A stretch of DNA of 64,000 nt from Dyella dinghuensis. Lineage in GTDB: Bacteria > Pseudomonadota > Gammaproteobacteria > Xanthomonadales > Rhodanobacteraceae. The position numbers and the translations under genes are program-made. The notes under the pieces were generated by a model. It worked only from the letters and a program-made list of their open reading frames with translations. It did no database searches and was not told the origin of the DNA. The stretch lies in NCBI RefSeq assembly GCF_003977615.1, contig NZ_RYZR01000006.1, positions 248,001 to 312,000 of the forward strand. The letters run 5' to 3'. Positions 45,043-54,025 of the stretch are shown one piece after another; the stretch's first letter is position 1, and each line of letters begins with the position of its first letter.

Positions 45043-45755
45043 GCCGTACCCCCATGCAGCACGAACACATAACCTTCGCCCCACACTGTTTGCAGCCAGC
45101 GCGGTTGGCGCGGATCGTCTTCGATGTAGCGCCGCAGCCGTGACACCATCACATCGATACTGCGATCGAAGGCTTCGTGATCGCGGCCGCGCGCGATAGC
45201 GATCAAGCGCTCGCGGCTCAACGTTTCGAACGGATGCGTGATCAACGCGGCGAGTACGGCGAATTCTCCGCTGGTGAGTTTGATCGGCGTGTTGTCATCG
45301 AGCAGCTGACGCGTGGCGAAATCGAAGGTGAAGCGACCGAACGTGACCGGCGCCTGTTCGAGTTGCGGCGCACCGACCGGCGCGCGTGGCCGGCGGCGCA
45401 GCACAGCGCGGATGCGCGCGACCAGTTCGCGCGGATTGCATGGCTTGCCCAGGTAATCGTCCGCGCCGATTTCCAGGCCGACGATGCGATCGACATCGTC
45501 GCCTTTCGCGGTGAGCATGATGATCGGCGTATCCACGCCTTCGGCGCGAAGCTCGCGGCACAGCTGCAATCCGTCGGCATCGGGCAGCATCAGATCGAGC
45601 ACGATGAGATCGACGTGATGCGCGGCCAGCTCACGCCGCATGGCGGCCGCGTGAGGCGCGCCATAGACGTGAAAACCCTGCTGGGTGAGGTAGCGCTCGA
45701 TCAGGTCGCGCAGGCGCAGGTCGTCGTCGACGACAAGGATATGGGTCGTTTCCAT
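45039..45755 (-). CDS. OmpR-like response regulator
   Basis: Winged-helix response regulator of 238 residues. The receiver has DDD at 10-12, phospho-acceptor Asp54 in VLDLMLPDADG and Lys in YLGKPCNPREL, a segment close to OmpR. The C-terminal domain has TSGEFAVLAALITHPFETLS and GEGYVFV. The frame extends 66 codons further upstream into non-protein-like sequence; the ATG at 45755 starts exactly where family members start. It is co-transcribed with the kinase gene by a 4-base overlap. The divergent Ser/Gly-rich secreted protein gene 214 bp away may be a target. Confidence 0.92.
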   Translation of the reverse strand: METTHILVVDDDLRLRDLIERYLTQQGFHVYGAPHAAAMRRELAAHHVDLIVLDLMLPDADGLQLCRELRAEGVDTPIIMLTAKGDDVDRIVGLEIGADDYLGKPCNPRELVARIRAVLRRRPRAPVGAPQLEQAPVTFGRFTFDFATRQLLDDNTPIKLTSGEFAVLAALITHPFETLSRERLIAIARGRDHEAFDRSIDVMVSRLRRYIEDDPRQPRWLQTVWGEGYVFVLHGGTA

Positions 45756-45969
45756 GGCCTGACTATCTCCCGGCCGGCCGGTGCCGGACAAGCACTGTTT
45801 TTTCGCATGTGTAAGCAAATGTTTCCGGATCCCGTTCCGGCAACAAAGGCTCACATTTGAGCGGATATGGAAACACCTTGGCGCGAACCGGCGTGGAAGA
45901 TGCGTTTGACGCAACGGCCAACGTTGCGGTCCGTCTTTGGACCCCTCTTCCACTCAGTAGGAGCGCCTC

Positions 45970-46536
45970 ATGTTCATGTCATCGACTTTGCGCAGTGCGT
46001 CGCTTGCCCTGATCTGCCTGACCGCTGTCGCCGCCGTAAATCCGGCCAGCGCCCAGACACATTTCCACGGCACCGCCGGTTCCGGTGCGTGGGGCAGATA
46101 CGCAGGCGGCGGATATACCCGCAACAACAACGGAACTATCACGCATCAAGGCGCCCACTATTACCAGGGCACCAACGGCGCCAGCTACAACGGCCACAAC
46201 AGCTTTACGAGCAACCCGGACGGCGCGGCATCCAGCAGCCACCATTTCAGCGGAACGACGGCGGCCGGCGGCAGCTACAGCAGCAGCGGTGCCTATTCGC
46301 GCAGTTCCAGCGGCGCTGTCTCCGGCAGCTCGCAAACCAACGCCGGCGGCCCTCGCGGTACGTACGACGCCAGCACCACAACAGCCAATGGCGTGACTAC
46401 GCACGATACGACAGCCACCAATGCCGCCACGGGTGTTACCTATGATGGTCAAACCACTTACACCAAAGGCCAGGGCTTCACGCACTCCGGTTCGTGCACC
46501 AATGCCAGCGGTCAATCGGTGTCTTGCGGCCAATGA
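45970..46536 (+). CDS. secreted Ser/Gly/Asn/Thr-rich low-complexity protein
   Basis: Exported protein of 188 residues. The signal peptide is about residues 1-29 (LALICLTAVAAVNPASAQ). The mature protein is almost free of large hydrophobic residues and rich in Gly, Ser, Thr and Asn, with repeated tyrosines (GGGYTRNNNGTITHQGAHYY; GGSYSSSGAYSRSSSGAVSG) and two cysteines at the end. The composition suggests a disordered or amyloid-like surface or matrix protein; that is inference. AGGAG precedes the ATG. It is divergent from an OmpR/EnvZ-type pair and could be under its control. No known family recognised. Confidence 0.75.
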   Translation: MFMSSTLRSASLALICLTAVAAVNPASAQTHFHGTAGSGAWGRYAGGGYTRNNNGTITHQGAHYYQGTNGASYNGHNSFTSNPDGAASSSHHFSGTTAAGGSYSSSGAYSRSSSGAVSGSSQTNAGGPRGTYDASTTTANGVTTHDTTATNAATGVTYDGQTTYTKGQGFTHSGSCTNASGQSVSCGQ

Positions 46537-46605
46537 TGCGATGATGGATTTGCGCGCTGCCGCCGGCTTTCGCGGCGCGGTGAAACGGGCGCTCGGGAGA
46601 CTCTG

Positions 46606-47532
46606 ATGAAACGCGTTGGCCTTACCGTCTTTGCTTGCAGCATGCTGGCTGTGCTTGGTTCGCTAGGCGTCAGTGCGCAAACGGCACCGCAACAGCCGAC
46701 GTTGTTTGCACGCCGCCTGGTATCGCTTCAACCGGCGATACCGTCCGGAACGCGTGTCATCGACAACGTCAGCTATGGCTCCGATCCGCGCCAGCGCTTC
46801 GATGTTTATGCACCGGCTGAAGCTGCTCACGCGCCGGTGATCTTCATGGTGCATGGCGGCGCGTGGGCGTTTGGCGACAAATCGGCGCGCGGTGTCGTAG
46901 AGAATAAGGCTGCACGCTGGGTGCCACGCGGATTTATCTTCATCTCCGTCGACTACCGCATGCTGCCGGACGCCTCGCCGCTGACGCAGGCAAACGATGT
47001 GGCGCGCGCACTGGCTTACGCGCAACAGCACGCCAGGGAGTGGGGAGGCGATCCGTCGCAATTCATTGTGATGGGTCATTCGGCGGGCGCGCATCTGGTC
47101 TCGCTGATCACCGCCGACACCGCTATTGCGCAACAGAATGGCGCGGCGCCATGGCTTGGCACGGTCTCGCTGGATAGTGCAGCACTGGATGTCGTGCAGA
47201 CCATGCAGGGTCGTCATCTGCCGCTTTACAGCCGCGCGTTCGGCAGCGATCCGTCGGGCTGGGTCGCCGTCTCGCCGTTACAGCAGTTGCATGGGCGCAT
47301 CGTGCCGTTCCTGGCGGTGTGCTCGACGCGCCGCCAGGACTCCTGTCCGCAAGCTCAAAACTTCGTGGCGAAGTCCGGAGCATTCGGTTCGCAGGCAAAG
47401 GTGCTGCCGGAAGACCTGACTCACGAACAGATCAATGAACAACTCGGTACCGCATCCGATTACACGGACAATGTCGAAGCATTCATGCGCGGCTTGAGTC
47501 CCGCCGTCGCCAGTGCACTTTCGCAGAAATAG
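46606..47532 (+). CDS. secreted carboxylesterase-like alpha/beta hydrolase
   Basis: Exported alpha/beta hydrolase of 308 residues, of the hormone-sensitive-lipase/BD-FAE-like type. The signal peptide is 1-24 (ending GVSA). Motifs: HGGAW oxyanion region (83-87), nucleophile elbow GHSAGA with Ser159, an SVDYRMLP block typical of this group and a C-terminal His in EDLTHEQIN. Two cysteines (VCSTRRQDSC) may form a disulfide. GGGAG precedes the ATG. It follows the Ser/Gly-rich gene by 69 bp and could share its transcript. Substrate unknown; small aryl or acyl esters are likely by family. Confidence 0.87.
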   Translation: MKRVGLTVFACSMLAVLGSLGVSAQTAPQQPTLFARRLVSLQPAIPSGTRVIDNVSYGSDPRQRFDVYAPAEAAHAPVIFMVHGGAWAFGDKSARGVVENKAARWVPRGFIFISVDYRMLPDASPLTQANDVARALAYAQQHAREWGGDPSQFIVMGHSAGAHLVSLITADTAIAQQNGAAPWLGTVSLDSAALDVVQTMQGRHLPLYSRAFGSDPSGWVAVSPLQQLHGRIVPFLAVCSTRRQDSCPQAQNFVAKSGAFGSQAKVLPEDLTHEQINEQLGTASDYTDNVEAFMRGLSPAVASALSQK

Positions 47533-47556
47533 AAAACCGCGCCCCGAAGGGCGCGG
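47533..47556 (-). terminator. hairpin between convergent esterase and SPFH genes
   Basis: CCGCGCCC (47537-47544) pairs perfectly with GGGCGCGG (47549-47556) around CGAA. On the minus strand it is followed by TTTTC. It begins one base after the esterase stop codon and 83 bp after the end of the SPFH gene, so it can serve both. Confidence 0.75.
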
Positions 47557-47628
47557 CGTCACTTCCTTGTGACTCACCTCCCTGTGAGTCACGCCCTTGC
47601 GAACCACGTCCCTGCGAATACCTCCTCC
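47554..47628. repeat. degenerate 15-bp tandem repeat
   Basis: Five imperfect 15-base units: GTGACTCACCTCCCT (47569-47583), GTGAGTCACGCCCTT, GCGAACCACGTCCCT and GCGAATACCTCCTCC, preceded by one weaker unit. It lies in the untranslated gap after the SPFH gene. A 15-bp period gives an in-frame repeat, but no supported gene crosses it. Confidence 0.65.
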
Positions 47629-47638
47629 CTAATCCTCG

Positions 47639-49654
47639 TTACACACGATTCGTGTCACCACTTGTGGCCGCTGGAGCAGCGAGTACAGGTGCACCCGAAT
47701 CAAGCTTCTCGGCCATAAAGGCGTTGGCCAGTTGCGCCAGCGTGGAAAGCGCGTTGCCGCCGTCCGCACCCAATGCAATCTTCGGAACGATGGCAATCTG
47801 ACCTTCACGCAAGGCATCGGCGAACTGCTTGCCGAGATCGTTGATAATCTGCATGCGAGCACCCTCGCCCGTCAGCGCCTCGGCCTTTGCCCGGATCGCA
47901 TTGGCTTCAGCCTTACCCACGGATTCGGTTGCCGCAGCCTTACCTTCGCCGACCGCGATCTGGCGTTTGCGTTCGGCTTCGGCGTTGATGTTGATCACCT
48001 GCGCATCTTTCGACGCCGCCGCGATGGCTGCATCACCTTCGTTCGTCTTGATCTTGACGTTGATTTCGGACTTGGTCAGTTCGGTCTGGATTTGTGTCGT
48101 CGCCTGCGCTTCACGCAATGTCCGTTCTTTCACGGCCGCCTGTTGCTGCTGGTCGTAGGTTTCCATCTGCTCCTTGGCGACCTGGCGATCGCGCAGCTGG
48201 TTGAGGATCGTGTCGATGCGCTGACCCGATGCATCACCCGTATTGCCATGCGGCGTACCAATCAACACCTCCTGCAGCTCAAGGTTGTAGGCGGCAAAGC
48301 GTCCCTGCATGTCCACGCTCGCTTTTTCCTGGATCGTCGAGCGTTCCTGCAGCAGTTCGATCAACGTCTTGGTCTGTCCCGTGTTCTTGAAGTACGCCGA
48401 CACCATCGGATCGAGCGTCTGATCGACCAGGCGCTTGATGTCGCCAAAACGCTGCACGACCAGCGGCGCCTTGCGGTAGTCGATATGCACCACCACCGAT
48501 AACGGCATCAGCGGCTCGAACGCATCCTTGGTGATCAAGGCGACCTCGGAGAGGTTCTCGTCATACTTGTGCGAATTGGTAACCTCCTTCGACCATTTCA
48601 GTATGAAGTTAGTCGTCGGGACCAGCATGATCTTGCCCGCGTAGGTATTGAACGCGTACTTGCCGGGTAACAGCGGCTCTTTCCACACACCACGACAACC
48701 GTTGTCGACGAGTTCGCCATGCGAATAGCCATCACCCGAGCGGTCGGCGCCCACGCTGCCGAAATACGAAACCACGACGCCGACACTGCCTACCGGCACG
48801 ACTGTTTTGCGAATGAACTCCACCGTCGCAAACAAACGGTTGATGTAGTACGTACCTTCCACCAGTACCTGATGCTGACGGCCGCGACGGCCACCGGCAC
48901 GCAGGAATGCGTTGATGTTCTGGAAGTTGTTGTGGAACGTGGCCTTGTCGACCGGATTTTCACCGACGCGTGGCGCGACGATTTCATCCGGTGCGAGTAC
49001 CGGGCCGTCGTGAATCGTCACCACGCCAAGGACATCGCTGGCGTTGTCGTCCACTTGATCGGTCTTGTCGGCCTGAAGCACTCGCGATGCGACACCGCCA
49101 ATCACCACAGGGGTGAAGCCATTCCGGTCGCGCAAAACCTGACCCATATGATCGATCGTGTCTTTTTCCTCATCCGATAACAACAAGCCATGCACGCGTG
49201 CAGCCGTGATGATGACGAACTGCGCAACGTTGATCGCATGCGTACCTTCGCGAACGATCGCGCGTTGCGGACCCTTCTGGCCACCGGCCTTGAGGAACGC
49301 CGAAACGTCTTCGATGCCCGCATCGACAGAAGCGCCGAGTGCCTGGCCATCCACAAGCTCACGACCGTCACGCGCGAAGATGTAACCGATCTCTCCCTGC
49401 GGAATCGTCACGAGATCGACTTTGTGCACGCGGTATTGGAACGGGAAGAAGTAGTGAATGCCGCCGCGAACGACCTGCGGCTGGAAGCCTACTTCGCCAT
49501 TCACCGCGATCAGGCCATGGGTCAATGACGGCGCACCCCACAGCCTTTCCACAATGCCGACACGATCGTTAGGGATATAAACGATGGCGTTGGAAATATA
49601 GGTCAGCAACAACAACGCAACGATACTTGCGCCTACTGCAATGAGAATGATCAT
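47639..49654 (-). CDS. SPFH/flotillin-like membrane protein
   Basis: Protein of 671 residues, anchored by an N-terminal helix (MIILIAVGASIVALLLLTYI). It has a band-7/SPFH region in which PNDRVGIVERLWG and VPVGSVGVVVSYFG mark the start of beta-rich parts, then a long Ala/Glu/Lys/Gln coiled coil from about residue 500 (EQMETYDQQQQAAVKERTLR; AAATESVGKAEANAIRAKAE), as in flotillins. Flotillins form large membrane rings that organise microdomains. At 671 residues it is longer than a usual flotillin because of an insertion between the two beta-rich parts. No NfeD partner is next to it. Monocistronic. Confidence 0.87.
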   Translation of the reverse strand: MIILIAVGASIVALLLLTYISNAIVYIPNDRVGIVERLWGAPSLTHGLIAVNGEVGFQPQVVRGGIHYFFPFQYRVHKVDLVTIPQGEIGYIFARDGRELVDGQALGASVDAGIEDVSAFLKAGGQKGPQRAIVREGTHAINVAQFVIITAARVHGLLLSDEEKDTIDHMGQVLRDRNGFTPVVIGGVASRVLQADKTDQVDDNASDVLGVVTIHDGPVLAPDEIVAPRVGENPVDKATFHNNFQNINAFLRAGGRRGRQHQVLVEGTYYINRLFATVEFIRKTVVPVGSVGVVVSYFGSVGADRSGDGYSHGELVDNGCRGVWKEPLLPGKYAFNTYAGKIMLVPTTNFILKWSKEVTNSHKYDENLSEVALITKDAFEPLMPLSVVVHIDYRKAPLVVQRFGDIKRLVDQTLDPMVSAYFKNTGQTKTLIELLQERSTIQEKASVDMQGRFAAYNLELQEVLIGTPHGNTGDASGQRIDTILNQLRDRQVAKEQMETYDQQQQAAVKERTLREAQATTQIQTELTKSEINVKIKTNEGDAAIAAASKDAQVININAEAERKRQIAVGEGKAAATESVGKAEANAIRAKAEALTGEGARMQIINDLGKQFADALREGQIAIVPKIALGADGGNALSTLAQLANAFMAEKLDSGAPVLAAPAATSGDTNRV

Positions 49655-50285
49655 GTCTTTCTGTCCCTGATGGAAAGAGTGCCTGACCGAAAGTCAGGGC
49701 CGAGATAAAACGTCGAAGTGAGTTAAGTCATAAAAACGACACTTACGGGTTCACGGTTTTTTGGACGCAGACCACCCTCAACCGGCGATCGCGGCCGATA
49801 CGTATTCGGTTCGTTCTGTCGGTGTGCGGCGCTAGCTGCCTGGCGCGTTGCTATCCAGACGTGCGCAGAATCCCGACGACCGCGCTTCGCCGCATGATGT
49901 AAACAACACTTCGTTGAAGATGCGCATGACAATGACCCCGAGCGCGGACGCTCGCAAAGCCCTCATGGACTCAAACGTGGGAAGAATGTTGGGAGTTTGT
50001 CCCTGCTAGACGGGACGCTTGTTCGTGGCTGTCTTTCGCGGCGCGCCGTAACGAGCAGGACACTGAAAGATGCGAATCATGTTTGCGGGTCGTTTGACCT
50101 TGGGTGCGCGTATTTTACTCCCGCTTTTTGGGAGTGTGGGTGACGTTATAACAGTCGCTATTCGTGCCCTATCGAATAAGCTTGCGATGGCAAAGCGTTA
50201 TGCGATTCATTCCTGTTTCCATATCTGTACCACGCGTCTAAGTCACTGTATAAGCTTGCGGTTGGTCCTTCAGGTGAGACAACTT
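49655..50285. other. intergenic region, no convincing gene
   Basis: About 630 bases between divergent SPFH and M28 peptidase genes. CCTGAC-CGAAA-GTCAGG (49682-49698) forms a short hairpin in the 5' leader of the SPFH gene. The plus-strand frame of the peptidase is open back to 50070, but that part is Cys/His/Arg-rich and not protein-like. Promoters for both genes should be here; I cannot single them out. Confidence 0.5.
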
Positions 50286-51665
50286 ATGCGCCGGACGCTG
50301 TTACCGCTGTTGGCACTCGCCAGCTTTACCTCCGGCATACACGCTGATGAAACGATCGTTGCTGCGCACGATCAACCGGCGTTGCTTGCGTTGGCATCGG
50401 CACCCGATCAAGCGGAGTTGCGCGCCACCATCACGAAGCTTGTCGGCTTCGGCACGCGACACACGATGTCTGATACGACTTCGGATACACGCGGCATCGG
50501 AGCCGCGCGTCGCTGGGTCAAGTCGCGTTTCGATGCCATCTCCCACGATTGCAACGGCTGTCTCGATGTGGAAACGCCCACCCAGATGGTGACGGGCGAG
50601 CGCATCAAGACACCCGTCGAAATCATGGATGTGCTTGCGATCAAACGCGGCGACACCGACCCGGATCGTGTGATTATCATCAGCGGCCATCTCGATTCGC
50701 GTGTGACCGACGTGATGAACAGTCACAGCGATGCGCCCGGTGCCGACGATGATGGCTCGGGTGTCGCGGCCGTCATCGAAGCGGCAAGACTGCTATCGAA
50801 GCAACCCAATCACGCCACGCTGGTTTTTGCCGTGCTTTCCGGCGAAGAACAAGGACTCTACGGCGGCAAATTGCTTGCCGACTACGCCGTGGCACACAAC
50901 TGGCAGGTCGAAGCGCAGCTCAACAACGACATTATCGGAAACAGCCGCGGCATGAATGGCGTGACCGACAGCACGGCGGTGCGCGTGTTTTCCGAAGGAA
51001 CGCGCAGCACGGAGACGGCGGCGCAGGCGAAGCTGCGCAGTTATCACGGCGGCGAAGTCGATTCGCCTTCGCGAAATCTCGCGCGCACGATGGCAACGAT
51101 TGCAGATACTTACTTACCCGACTTTCATGTTCGCATGGTTTACCGTACCGATCGTTTCGGCCGTGGTGGCGATCAGGTACCCATGCTGGAGGCGGGCTTC
51201 CCCGCCGTGCGCATTACGGAAAGTCACGAGGACTACACCCATCAGCATCAGGACGTTCGCGTCGAAAACGGCGTGCACTACGGCGACACGCTGGACAACA
51301 TCGACTTCCGTTATCTCGCTCGCGTCACGGCGCTCAATATTCTGACGATGGCGCAGTTAAGCTGTGCGCCCGCTCCGCCCACGGAGGTGTCTATTGAAGG
51401 CGCGGTTGCTACTGATACGACGGTTCATTGGAAGAAGGTTTCAGGCGCCGCGGGCTATCGTATCCATTGGCGCGATACGACGGCTGCGCAATGGCAATAC
51501 AGCCGGGATGTTGGCGATACGACGCAATCCCTCATCAAGGATGTCGTCATCGATGACTGGTTCTTCGGTGTGTCATCCATTTCCAGCGATGGTTATGAAA
51601 GTCCGGTCGTATTTCCAGGAGTCACCGGAAGCTTTGCACGTTTACCTGCAACCGCCGGTCACTAA
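50286..51665 (+). CDS. secreted M28-family metallopeptidase
   Basis: Exported zinc aminopeptidase-like enzyme of 459 residues. The signal peptide is 1-20 (RRTLLPLLALASFTSGIHA). The two-zinc site of family M28 is visible: His135 in SGHLDSR, Asp155 in GADDDGSG, Glu187-Glu188 in LSGEEQG, Asp215 in NNDIIGN and His314 in ITESHEDY. About 75 residues at the C-terminus (PPTEVSIEGAVATDTTVHWK, then GYRIHW) look like a fibronectin type III domain. Cys89 and Cys92 (DCNGC) may form a disulfide. AGGTGAG supports the ATG at 50286. The likely role is extracellular peptide trimming, which would complement the S53 peptidases (inference). Confidence 0.9.
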   Translation: MRRTLLPLLALASFTSGIHADETIVAAHDQPALLALASAPDQAELRATITKLVGFGTRHTMSDTTSDTRGIGAARRWVKSRFDAISHDCNGCLDVETPTQMVTGERIKTPVEIMDVLAIKRGDTDPDRVIIISGHLDSRVTDVMNSHSDAPGADDDGSGVAAVIEAARLLSKQPNHATLVFAVLSGEEQGLYGGKLLADYAVAHNWQVEAQLNNDIIGNSRGMNGVTDSTAVRVFSEGTRSTETAAQAKLRSYHGGEVDSPSRNLARTMATIADTYLPDFHVRMVYRTDRFGRGGDQVPMLEAGFPAVRITESHEDYTHQHQDVRVENGVHYGDTLDNIDFRYLARVTALNILTMAQLSCAPAPPTEVSIEGAVATDTTVHWKKVSGAAGYRIHWRDTTAAQWQYSRDVGDTTQSLIKDVVIDDWFFGVSSISSDGYESPVVFPGVTGSFARLPATAGH

Positions 51666-51832
51666 AGTCGACTAAGCGTTATCTTTGCGGCCAATGTCAC
51701 GCGGGCTCAACCAGCATACGCACGACGACAAGTTCGACAGCGCTGCGTGCTATGCCGATCTACCACATGACGATCTGGTCGGCGATGCCTTGATAAAGGA
51801 CGGTTGCGCGGTAACCCGCGCAACCGATCTGC

Positions 51833-52069
51833 TTACTTCTTTCCGTCGCGTTGGAGCTTTCGATATTCGGTGATGCTCATCCCTTCCCAGCCCCAGTTGT
51901 CGGTGTCGACTTCCTCGATAACGACAAAGGTGGAATTGACCGGTTTGTTGAGCACGTCCAACAGCAACTGGCTGGCTCCTTTGATCAGTGCTGCTTTCTC
52001 TTCCTTGGTCGCGGCATCGCGACCGGGGCCGGAACCTTCACGCGTAATCTGAATGGTGACGACAGGCAT
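51833..52069 (-). CDS. 4-oxalocrotonate tautomerase family protein
   Basis: Small tautomerase of 78 residues. After removal of the initiator Met, Pro1 would be the catalytic base, as in all 4-OT enzymes (MPVVTIQITREG). The helix KEEKAALIKGASQLLLDVLN and strand TFVVIEEVDTDNWGW fit the beta-alpha-beta fold. Two adjacent ATGs exist; only the second (52069) puts Pro directly after Met, and GGAG is better spaced for it. It follows the SDR gene by 29 bp on the same strand, so they form an operon. Substrates are enol/keto acids or similar, not identified. Confidence 0.88.
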   Translation of the reverse strand: MPVVTIQITREGSGPGRDAATKEEKAALIKGASQLLLDVLNKPVNSTFVVIEEVDTDNWGWEGMSITEYRKLQRDGKK

Positions 52070-52098
52070 CATCGTTCTCCTTGCTGCAGGTGACCTGA

Positions 52099-52809
52099 TC
52101 AGTGACCGGCGCTTTGGCCGCCATCGACATGCAGGATTTCTCCCGTCACAAAGCCGGCCGATTCGAGATAAAGCACGGCCTGCACGATGTCGCTGATTTC
52201 ACCCATGCGATTGACCGGATGCAGACCCGCAAGCGTCGCATGCGTTTCCACCGCGTGCATCGGCGTCTTGATGATGCCGGGCGACACCGCGTTGACGCGA
52301 ATGCCACGCTTGGCATATTCGATGGCCAGTGATTTTGTCGCGGAGTTGAGGCCGCCCTTGGTCAGCGACGCCAGCACGGACGGAACGTTGGAATTCGCCT
52401 GTTCGGTAAGCGTAGTGGTGATGTTCACGACGTGGCCACTGCCATGCTTTTCCATCTCGGCGATGGCAGCTTGTGTGATGTGGAAGAAACCATCGAGGTT
52501 GGTGGCCAATGTCTTGACATAGTCGTCCACCGTGAACGCGGTAAACGGCTTGGCCATAAAGCTGCCCGCATTGTTGACCAGCGTATCGATACGGCCAAAA
52601 CGGTCCATCGCTTCCTTCACGATACGCTCGGCGACGCCACGGTCGCCGATATCACCGGCAACCGTCACGACATCGGGATCGCTCGACGGCTTGATGGAAC
52701 GCGAGTTGGCAATGACGCGGTAGTCGCGATCGCGGAAGGCCTTGACGAGACCCGCACCGATACCTTGCGAAGCGCCGGTGACAACGACAACTTTACGTGG
52801 GCTGTTCAT
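52099..52809 (-). CDS. SDR family protein lacking the catalytic tyrosine
   Basis: Short-chain dehydrogenase-like protein of 236 residues. TGASQGIG (11-18) and NNAG (79-82) are normal and the C-terminal GEILHVDGGQ is typical. At the active site the usual Ser is replaced by Thr (NITTTLTEQ), and the YxxxK motif reads ASLTK: Lys151 is there, but Ala147 stands where Tyr belongs. The enzyme may use another residue or not be a dehydrogenase. The start is the ATG at 52809; an in-frame GTG lies four codons upstream. It is the first gene of the SDR-tautomerase operon. A LysR gene lies upstream on the same strand. Confidence 0.88.
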   Translation of the reverse strand: MNSPRKVVVVTGASQGIGAGLVKAFRDRDYRVIANSRSIKPSSDPDVVTVAGDIGDRGVAERIVKEAMDRFGRIDTLVNNAGSFMAKPFTAFTVDDYVKTLATNLDGFFHITQAAIAEMEKHGSGHVVNITTTLTEQANSNVPSVLASLTKGGLNSATKSLAIEYAKRGIRVNAVSPGIIKTPMHAVETHATLAGLHPVNRMGEISDIVQAVLYLESAGFVTGEILHVDGGQSAGH

Positions 52810-52964
52810 GATGTTTCTCACTCGAATAGGGAAGGGGATTTTCTTAGCGATGCCGCATATGGCTGCGGCGTCGACAGCCCGTAATCTAGGCTTGTGAAGC
52901 GCCGAAGCGAATCCCTATTGTTCGGCAGACATTCTTCCGCGTGGCGGCAGAATCCCCTCAGAAA

Positions 52965-53888
52965 CTATTTCGATGCGTCTTTCGTGAAACACGCAAATTG
53001 CGCGCGCAGACGCGGGAGGGCGAAGTCGACAAAAGCGCGCACTTTCGGCACCGCTAGGCGGCCATACGGCGAGACAAGATGCACGGGGATGGGAGCGTGC
53101 TCCGCATCGGCAAGGATCACGCGCAGCAATCCTTCCTTGATTTCCGTCGCGATGTGATACGAAAACAGACGCGTGACGCCATGAGCATCCACTGCCGACG
53201 ACGCCGCAGCGCGAACGCTGTTGACGACCAGGCGCGGCGTAAACGAAACGGCGCGTGGTACGGACGAACCCACCACCGGAGGAAAACTCCACGAGTCCAA
53301 TCCGAAGTGCGTCATGGCGATGATCTGGTGCTTGCCCAGATCCGCTGGCTCGTTGATGCGCGGATGCTTCGACAGATAGCGTGGCGACGCTACAACAACG
53401 CGCCGAACATCGCCGATCTGATGTGCGACGAGTGTCGAATCGGCGAGGTGCGAGATGCGCAGTGCGAGATCGATGCCTTCATCGATCAGGTTGACGGGTC
53501 TGTCGAGCAAGTACAGACGGATCGTGACCGTCGGGTACTCTTCCATGAAGTCGTCGACAATCGCGCGCAGAAATTCAACGCCTGCGACGACCGGCGCCGT
53601 AATGGTCAACGTGCCGCGCGGCACGGATCGTTCGCCGGCTGCCTGCCTATCGGCTTCCTCCAGGTCCTGCAACACCTTGCGACACGCCAGCGCGTAACGT
53701 TCGCCTGCTTCGCTCAGCTTGATGGATCGCGTGGTTCGATGGAGCAGCGGTACGCCGACATGCGCTTCGAGGAATGCGATGGCGCGGCTCACGGCGGCCG
53801 CCGAGCGACCGGTTTTGCGGCTGGCGCCAGCAAGGCTGCCTTCGTCGAGCGCAGCGACAAAGACTTTCATGGCGTCAAGGCGATCCAT
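52965..53888 (-). CDS. LysR-family transcriptional regulator
   Basis: LysR-type regulator of 307 residues, of the CrgA/DmlR-like branch: MDRLDAMKVFVAALDEGSLA, then GRSAAAVSRAIAFLEAHVGV in the helix-turn-helix; the effector domain has GTLTITAPVVAGVEFLRAIV and INLALRISHL-type sequence. GGAG lies 8 bp before the ATG. It is upstream of, and co-oriented with, the SDR-tautomerase pair (gap 155 bp), its likely target. The gap contains AATAGGGA and TCCCTATT arms about 85 bp apart and a small hairpin, GCCGCA-N6-TGCGGC. Effector unknown. Confidence 0.9.
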   Translation of the reverse strand: MDRLDAMKVFVAALDEGSLAGASRKTGRSAAAVSRAIAFLEAHVGVPLLHRTTRSIKLSEAGERYALACRKVLQDLEEADRQAAGERSVPRGTLTITAPVVAGVEFLRAIVDDFMEEYPTVTIRLYLLDRPVNLIDEGIDLALRISHLADSTLVAHQIGDVRRVVVASPRYLSKHPRINEPADLGKHQIIAMTHFGLDSWSFPPVVGSSVPRAVSFTPRLVVNSVRAAASSAVDAHGVTRLFSYHIATEIKEGLLRVILADAEHAPIPVHLVSPYGRLAVPKVRAFVDFALPRLRAQFACFTKDASK

Positions 53889-53958
53889 TACGCGTGCTCC
53901 ATCAGCAATCAGACGTCGATGTGAACCGGCTTATTCTGATCCTTCGATTCGCCATTGC

Positions 53959-53990
53959 AAAATAAAGGCCGGGATCCAAGTGTCCCGGCC
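53959..53990 (-). terminator. intrinsic terminator of the nitronate monooxygenase gene
   Basis: On the minus strand GGCCGGGA and TCCCGGCC form an 8-bp stem around 8 bases, followed by TTTATTTT. It lies 35 bp after the stop of the gene ending at 54026. Confidence 0.85.
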
Positions 53991-54025
53991 TGTCCTGTCT
54001 TGCGCGGTGAGTTCCGGTCGCCGGC

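Noticed and set aside
47554-47628. Possible CRISPR-like array
   Set aside because: Units are 15 bp, contiguous and degenerate, without spacers or nearby cas genes.
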